Positions 57,506-64,000 of a DNA stretch of 64,000 nucleotides are shown here, piece after piece (the first letter of the stretch is position 1; every line of letters begins with the position of its first letter). This stretch comes from Amphiura filiformis. Lineage: Eukaryota; Echinodermata; Ophiuroidea; Amphilepidida; Amphiuridae. Both the position numbers and the translations under genes were made by a program. A model generated the notes under the pieces. That model made no database searches, had not been told where the DNA came from, and saw only the letters and a list, made by a program, of their open reading frames with translations. The stretch covers positions 69,283,706 through 69,347,705 of the forward strand of contig NC_092628.1 of assembly GCF_039555335.1 (NCBI RefSeq), given 5' to 3'.

Positions 57506-58837
57506 TCAAAGAACCCAATAAGATGTTTGCATGTGTGACTATGCCCTTACTCCTGGTTAACTGATTGTTGAAGCCATGTCCGTACTCCGTGGCATCTTGG
57601 ACCAGTATAGTGCAGAAGTGGAATGGATATGTTACTGCTCAAAGACTTAGACTGCTTGGTTGTGAGACAAAGGAGTCTGACAGCACTGATGCCAGGCTGA
57701 CTACCAGTTGGGTGCATCTGAAATGGATTCAACACACCCCAAAAGTCCATTGAAATTGGTGTTATATATCATTCAAAAGCTACATTTTCAAGATGGGGAA
57801 AATAACATCAGAAATGGACTCTACACCCCCACCTTCAACCGGTATTATACATCATTCTGGGGTATTAATGTAGTTCAAAAGTTAAATTTTCAAGATGGTG
57901 TCTGGTTGCCATTTTAGATACTTGACATTAAGCACCAGTTCTGCTCGAAGATCACTTCAAGTTTTATTTGAGTGGCCCCCGGGGTAAGAATACATTTACA
58001 ACTCCACGATGTGGGGGTTCAATACACAATACACAATTGCGTAGATGTTGTTGTTGCAAGATACAAATGCGTTTTAATCACACCCTTTGCAAATCGTAAA
58101 ATACTACACTTAAGTGCTTCTTTGTTTATTCCCAGTTCATTCATCCCTACTATTAATGTTTAATTGTACTTATTTGTTTTTCATGTCTGCGCCTCGGAAT
58201 AGTTCTACTAGATTGATGGCGCATTTCAAATGCTTATTATTATTATTATTATTAAGCCTATGTCAAATCATGGACACTTTTCTTTGGTACGCCTATTTCC
58301 TTTTTAAAGGAATTTTTATTAAGTCTGTTTACACTGTAGGCAGACTATATACAAGTTCTATATTTGTCCGCTTTAATCTTATCACATATAATAGCCCTGT
58401 AATCTCGTTACGTTATTTTGATAAATGACTGCTGTCACAATTATCTGTAGTTGTGTGCCCCATCTTCAGCATATAATCTGCAACAAGCCTTTGTGACAGT
58501 TAAGATTGCATAAGAACATCCTTAAACATAACATAATGCTAACATTGTTCTGATGATTGTTGGGAGCCAAAGCCGTGCGATCCCCTAAATGCGAATTTGA
58601 AAAAAGCTCACTTTTTTTCTGTAAAAAAAAAATGAGCCCTTAAATTCATAAGTGGTCACTTCTCAGCTCTACTTACCCCACCCCCAAATAAATCCTGTGG
58701 CTACGATCCTGTGGCTGGGAGTGGCCTTCTTCTATCTGTTCTTTACCTCCAATTCCGTTCATATCCTCGGGCCAGTGCTTCTGAACATCTTTTACTAGCC
58801 TGGAATAAGCATTGGCTCAAGATCCTGGGCACATCCG
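57506..58837. other. no gene recognised
   Basis: Contains a related pair of ~60-base stretches around TTTTCAAGATGG (57790 and 57888) and an (ATT)n run near 58235; otherwise featureless. Confidence 0.4.
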
Positions 58838-59223
58838 CAGTGGCGTAGCGTGAGTAATCCTACCGGGTGGGAATCGACCATGATTGATGGGGGATACTGG
58901 GGTCTGATAGGAGGAGGGGCCAATCAGTTATCTAAATTTTCAAATCAATAGAGGTTATCCATGTTCTATAAGCTGCATGTCCTATCAACGACTGCTATAC
59001 CTTGTTTAGGACATTCTAAAGAAGTACCTGCATGTGCAACCATGACTGTTTCAAAATAGCCCGCCAAAGTCATGCAGGTAACTCCGAGGTCGTGCATTGA
59101 ATTAGTTTGAATGACGAATACTACGGGAACCAGTGCCTTTTGTTAGAAGTCACACATGAGTGCAGTGGATAACCTCTATTGGGGACACGTGCCCCCCCGT
59201 GCCCCTATGACGCTACGCCACTG
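58838..59223. mobile_element. hAT-like MITE, CAGTGGCGTAGCG ends
   Basis: CAGTGGCGTAGCGTGA at the left and TGACGCTACGCCACTG at the right are inverted repeats. An inner pair, ATAGAGGTTATCCA and TGGATAACCTCTAT, suggests a nested fold-back. No clear target duplication. Confidence 0.75.
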
Positions 59224-61790
59224 ACCAACGTGTGTCTCCACAAAGAGCAAGGCGACCGTTTAATGAAAGTATGCCTAACCCTTAAATTCTAGTAAATCTA
59301 ATCTTCTTAACCATAAAAATGAGCAAGACACATACCTATGGGGACACATAGGCCTGCACGCTAAATTCGTTCATTTTAGGAAAAGGTAATATATAGGACT
59401 CAATTATAAACATTATATAGGCCTACATTACAATAAATGGCGTAATCACTGGTAAAATGGAACAAAACAACGTGCTTATTGTTTAACAATAACTATTTAT
59501 AAATAAAGCAAAATTAACTCAAGTAAAAAATTCCATCACTTTTGTATTTACACAAAAGAGTAGGGCACCGTACAACAAACTCGTGATATGGTGAGCTATA
59601 CTGTTTAACAAAAAAAATCCTGGATTTTTCTTCGTCCCCCATGCAGAATTTGCCAATTGTTTTAACTTTAAAACCTAGTTTAAATCCTCGACGCTTCCCA
59701 TTCACCACATGATAAATTCATGACATTTGTTTTTGCATTGAAGAAATAATGAAGCGTTTCAAAAGGAACAGGCCTATAAATTATATGTTATAAATTCTGC
59801 TGGGCCAATTTATGCTGGAAATGAAAGACAATTAAATTGTATAACAAAACTAGACAAGTGACGAGTTGGAAACAGGTTTTACCATCCTTGGAGGGGTGGG
59901 GATTGTCAGGGATACTTGATCCCAACTACAAATGTGCCGTCAGCGGGTAAAAGTCGGCTAATATTGATCCAAATGGACAAATTGGACTTTTGCCACAGTG
60001 CTAGTAACAAAAACAAACAAACAAAAACAAAAAGACACACAAAACAACAACAACAACAACAACAAAACACAACGAGCCATTTGTACAGTTAAAAACCGAC
60101 CCGTCCACATAGTAACATCACCGATAAAAAATGCCAAATGTTTTTTAAAATTATTTTCTCCTTTTTCTGCACTTGAGTATTTCGCAGATTTCGCAATTAT
60201 TTTACCGATAGTATCCAGGTTAAGTTTACCGTGTGGTATGCATTCTACTCAGATGGTTCTCAAAATATATAATTTTATATGCGTGCTAGACGATGAAAGT
60301 TGAAGAATCGGGAACCAGTTCATGTGGTTTTTTTTTTCACATAGCGCTGCTGCGCACGGAAACTTAACCTCTATACTATCCTTGGAAGCTAGACCGTTTA
60401 TGGATCGGGGATTCCCCGACCAGTATCCCTATCATCATGAGATTAAAATCAAACAGGCACCAAACAAATATTTACAAGATGCAAAATCTGTGGCAATAGT
60501 AGACTAGACCTGACTAGATAGAGATAAAGGAGTATTTAAATGATTGTTTATCGTCATTGTTTTAGCAACAGTGACGGCAATAGAACATAAAACCCCAAAA
60601 GAGTCATCTGTCATATACTAAACATTTGAATTTTAGTCCCAAATAGACATCATTTGGACTTTAGCGATTTAGCCCTTATATAAAACTACAGGCGTTATCA
60701 TCTAACAGCTCATGCAAAGTATTCTTTGTCTTTAAAATTAGGCCAATACTAAATGGCAAAATTGACCATTCATAGCTCATTTATATAGTTGCTAAGCTCT
60801 CAAATTCAGTACAAATTGTGCACTTTCCGATGGAAGCAAGAGATTTTCTGCATGATGAAGTACATGGTCCAATCACTCCAAAGTTAATTATTTTTAAAAT
60901 GTGGGGTGTCTCAAAAATGAATAGGCCTAGTTCCTACTATCTATGACCTAACGTTACAGAGTTTTATCATACAAAAACCTAATTTGGGGTCAAACAATGC
61001 CATCTTTTGTTGTAACGGGATAACAATAGAAGAAAGTGGTATTTAAACAAGTTCGAAGATCAGCTTACATTCTGCGTTTGTGGAAGTAGGCCTAATTAAA
61101 AACATTTATCAGACTTTTTTTTTTATTCCAGCGAGAGAGGATGCTAAATTGATGTTTTTTCAGGGAAACGGTAAAAAGTTGAACGTGTCATATGTTGTAC
61201 TATGCTTTTCTTATAGTTTTATATGCCATGAAATGTTTCTTTAAATTATATAGTTAGATATCCAAACAATAATATTGTACAATTAGTTTACTCCTTGCGA
61301 AAATCCATTCATATTGTTCATAATATTTATTAGCTGTGAAGCTGTGTCACCCATCTTTCGCGATTCGTAAATGCGATATAGCGATGATGTTAGGCATTAA
61401 CTTTAAACATGAAAATGTTTGACATACACTAAACAACAAAGGGAAAAGAATTAAAGGCATCTACCCGACTACTACTAAGAGGTTGGAACACGAAACACTT
61501 AAATTTTTCTTATGACCATCATCACAGATCCTGGAAATGATGACGTAACATGATTAAATACCATTGTCAAAGAACAGGGATAAAGACCTGCTGGATTGCA
61601 ATTCTATAGAATATTCATATCATCATGATAATGCTGATCACTCGCACCAGTAAGATTAGTGACGAGCGGCATGGGCGATATATTCAAAATTTGTTTAAAC
61701 CTATTACTATGGTATAGCATGGAAGAAAGAGATCTCTTTCTTCCATGGGTATAGCTAATCCTGTTACATCATCACTTCTACGGCTATTAC
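59224..61790. other. no gene recognised
   Basis: AT-rich with (AAC)n near 60045. A 61-codon open frame at 60322-60507 has no splice or family support. A near-perfect hairpin built on ATGGAAGAAAGAGATCTCTT lies at about 61717. Confidence 0.4.
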
Positions 61791-61969
61791 CCCCCCCGGA
61801 CGCGTTATTTCTTTCTGCAACCATAATGGGCCGCAATGCGATAACACATAGTACATACATGTAATTATAGGCCTGTGAGGCTAGATATAACACGAGTTTA
61901 TTACCATTATTATTTCCTCTTACTTAATAAAATAAAAAGCAATCGATAGAATTAAAATTCTACAACGGT

Positions 61970-62045
61970 TTACTTGGGGGTTCGAACCCACAATCTATGT
62001 ATCCATAGTCTAATGCCTACACGACTGTGCTATGATTCGTTGTGC
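61970..62045 (-). repeat. tRNA-like sequence
   Basis: Minus strand: an A-box-like TAGCACAGTCGTGTAGGC and a B box GGTTCGAACCC. The anticodon stem and acceptor stem do not fold as in a working tRNA, so this is a pseudogene or a SINE head. Confidence 0.5.
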
Positions 62046-62134
62046 CAGAAAGGTGTTTGTTTATGATACTTATTGATTACGGAATAAAGTGCATACACAC
62101 AATATACTATTATTAGTACTAATAAATACGTATA

Positions 62135-62167
62135 TAATCCTAACCCTAACCCTAATCCCTAACCCTT

Positions 62168-62231
<64 letters not shown>

Positions 62232-62280
62232 CCCCTAACCCGTACCCTAACCCTAACCATAAGACCCTAACCCTGACAAT
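62135..62280. repeat. interstitial telomere-like array (CCCTAA)n
   Basis: About 20 units of CCCTAA with CCCTAAA, CCCTTA and CCGTA variants, the complement of the animal TTAGGG telomere repeat. It is placed internally within an inverted-repeat element, with unique sequence on both sides. Confidence 0.9.
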
Positions 62281-62535
62281 AATGAACCTTGCCTCGGACT
62301 ATGCGGTTAGTGATATATTGCGGCCCATTATGGTTGCAAAGAAATTAAGCCCCCCGGACAAACTTGTGAAAAACCTGCCTGCCTGAACGAGTAAAAAAAT
62401 AATAGGTGTTATATATTCAGTTTGTAGCAAACGTATTTTCCCTTACATCATAAAAGAGGACAATAATAAACACTTAAATTTGATAGACTTTGGTACTCAA
62501 CTTTAGGAGCTAGAAAAGGTTTTAAAAACCTACAT

Positions 62536-62606
62536 GTCCAATTTCATGGTTGAGTGTACATAATCCAGTTTTTAAACTGGATGATGTAACACTCAACCAT
62601 GAAAAA
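62536..62606. repeat. short perfect hairpin
   Basis: TTCATGGTTGAGTGT pairs with ACACTCAACCATGAA, with CATAATCCAGTTT / AAACTGGATGATG inside. Confidence 0.8.
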
Positions 62607-63219
62607 AAAATTGTGATGCATTTCGCACCCGAAAAAGTGAGTGTTCTTAACTTTATAACGACAAAATTTCATTGATATCTGGTCATCAACTTATGGAGAC
62701 AAATTCAATTTAAATGTACACGTACTTTGATCACTACAGTGCGGGGGGGGGGGGAGTTTTTTGACCGGGAGTATATAAACCTGAATAATCTTGTGCCCTT
62801 GCAAACTTTGCATATCAAAAAGTTAGAAATAGCGTGGACCATTCAAATATTCAATAGGGGAGAATTTGCAACAATAGTCAATTGGTATCGTGCAAATAGG
62901 TGTGTATTATGCTTGGTTGCCCTCCTATGATAACAATGCAAGTTTTTGATTTGAAAGAAAAGCATGACATCATCGGGAATTCCCAATTTACAAAATCAGA
63001 GTGGCTGCACTGGTAAGCAAAGACTGCCGTTTCATAAACGTTATTGGTAGTGTACAAAGTTCGAGCGACAGCTGATCAGCTCGCAACTATAGGCCTTACT
63101 CACTGGAATTTAAGGGAAAATATCTGATTGCCACTGTCCTGTCTGAAGTCTTGTCTGGTATGTTTGACATTACATTTTTGTATATAGGGCCTATGATAAA
63201 ATTATATGACTGTGTTATT

Positions 63220-63364
63220 CGGCCCATACACGTTCTATTTTATTTTTGGCAATATCAAAGACCTCGAAATACAAATTCTACCATTGTGCACTGTACACAC
63301 ACGATCATTAATCGTGCATAAGGGTCTTTGATATTGCTTAATAAAATTTAACGTGTATGGGCCG
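63220..63364. mobile_element. small MITE, CGGCCCATACACGTT ends
   Basis: CGGCCCATACACGTTCTATT at the left and AATTTAACGTGTATGGGCCG at the right pair, followed inward by GCAATATCAAAGACC / GGTCTTTGATATTGC. 145 bp. Confidence 0.8.
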
Positions 63365-63404
63365 CTTTAGTCAGTGGATGGTTAACAGTTTGTACTCTAC
63401 ATTT

Positions 63405-63810
63405 ACAAGACATTGAACGATCTGGCACCACCCTACCTCTCTGATTGTCTGACCATCCGTGTTCCAACTATAGGGAAGGCCTTCGTTCAAATCAAGATCT
63501 TACGCGCCTTATCATTCCTAAGACAAAGTTTACAGACTGATAGGCGATGGATCGTTCAGTGTCTTTGGACCCAGAATCTGGAACAATCTTCCTTCATCTA
63601 TTAGGTGAGGTCATCTCCCACAGTTACTACTTTCAAACGTAGCCTGAAAACCCATCTTTTTAACCATTGCTGATTTTTTTTTGTTTCTTTTGCATATTTT
63701 TGTTTTCTTGTAGTAGGGAAAGTTTTCTGTAAAGTGCAATGATCATTTCTTTGAAATTGCGTTATATAAATGCCGTTGTATGTATGTATGTATGTATGTA
63801 TGTATGTATG

Positions 63811-63842
<32 letters not shown>

Positions 63843-63850
63843 AATATTTC
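63405..63850 (+). mobile_element. LINE 3' end (CR1/L2-like) with (GTAT)n tail
   Basis: Plus-strand pieces of the polyprotein C-terminus: LNDLAPPYLSDCL, then in other frames WNNLPSSI-like and TFKRSLKTHLF-like segments. Next comes a 3' untranslated tail (TTCTGTAAAGTGCAATG ... GCGTTATATAAATGCCGTTG) and a (GTAT)n microsatellite at 63778-63840. 5'-truncated and frameshifted. Confidence 0.8.
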
Positions 63851-64000
63851 AACTTTCAATATTTAGGACGACATTACTAACATTAACAAGCATGATATTA
63901 AAGGAGGAGGCTAGGATCCAAAAGGGCGGTAACTTTATTGCCAGCTAGCTACGAATTGCTCGGTCACGGATGTTTTTGTTGTTGAGGGTATTTTGAACAT

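Larger units (their letters stand above)
61791..62362. mobile_element. inverted-repeat element enclosing a tRNA-like head and telomere-like array
   Basis: The ends (CCCCCCGGACGCGTTATTTC ... CAACCATAATGGGCCGCAAT at the left; ATTGCGGCCCATTATGGTTG ... AAGCCCCCCGGAC at the right) are inverted repeats of about 50 bases. Between them lie a tRNA-like sequence (minus strand; B box GGTTCGAACCC) at about 61970-62045 and the CCCTAA array. Confidence 0.8.

Noticed and set aside
60322-60507. 61-codon open frame reading ARPFMDRGFPDQYPYHHE
   Set aside because: Composition looks coding-like, but there is no convincing acceptor/donor pair, no domain and no neighbouring exon.
61970-62045. Possible tRNA gene
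   Set aside because: A and B boxes are present, but the anticodon and acceptor stems do not fold; treated as tRNA-like repeat.
62135-62280. Chromosome end
   Set aside because: The CCCTAA array is short, degenerate, flanked on both sides by unique sequence and enclosed in inverted repeats, so it is interstitial.
63601-63948. Open frames of repeated YIHT or CMYV residues
   Set aside because: Translation of the (GTAT)n microsatellite tail of the LINE.

Overview
The window is intron-rich, AT-rich animal DNA. Every gene I can support is split by GT-AG introns and buried among short interspersed repeats, fold-back (long inverted repeat) elements, MITEs and decayed LINEs. The gene families (BTB-BACK-Kelch, PH-domain docking proteins, a TRADD-N-like domain, PDZ domains with GRB2-type tyrosine motifs) and the TTAGGG-type interstitial repeat fit an invertebrate deuterostome, perhaps an echinoderm or hemichordate. 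That placement is an inference and cannot be proved from the window.

Layout. 1-8.4 kb is repeat-rich with no host gene: fold-back elements, an RTE-like LINE remnant with a MITE inside it, and a second 3' fragment of the same LINE in opposite orientation. 8.44-20.5 kb (+) holds a 13-exon gene model of about 1003 residues: PH domain, tyrosine-bearing linker, glutamine-rich heptad coiled coil, TRADD-N-like domain, tyrosine-rich exon, a second (partial) PH unit and a basic tail. 20.5-25.6 kb holds a tRNA-derived SINE, a fold-back element and a decayed LINE. 25.6-29.1 kb (-) holds a three-exon BTB-BACK-Kelch (KLHL-type) gene with one apparent 1-nt frameshift in the BTB domain. 29.1-37.9 kb is repeats only. 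37.94-48.78 kb (+) holds a 10-exon gene of about 630 residues: PH domain, tyrosine/proline-rich docking region, two PDZ domains and a CPMC...C tail. 49-64 kb has no recognised host gene; it holds a tandem ~1.6-kb duplication, piggyBac-like and hAT-like MITEs, an element bracketing a telomere-like array, and a LINE 3' end at the right edge.

The two plus-strand genes look like relatives built from one PH module. Three PH units (two in the first gene, one in the second) share the same intron phases (0, 2, 0, 1) and a conserved [FY]-[DE]-N-x-I-C signature, so the locus probably grew by tandem duplication. The domains suggest membrane-recruited tyrosine-phosphorylated scaffolds: PH for lipid or membrane, YxN and other Tyr motifs for SH2 partners, PxxP for SH3 partners, and TRADD-N or PDZ for downstream complexes. 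A link to TNF-receptor-like or innate-immune signalling is inference from the TRADD-N-like domain. The KLHL gene on the other strand would encode a CUL3 substrate adaptor, and nothing in the sequence ties it to the docking genes beyond proximity. I saw no LTR retroelement, Polinton, CRISPR array or intact RNA gene.
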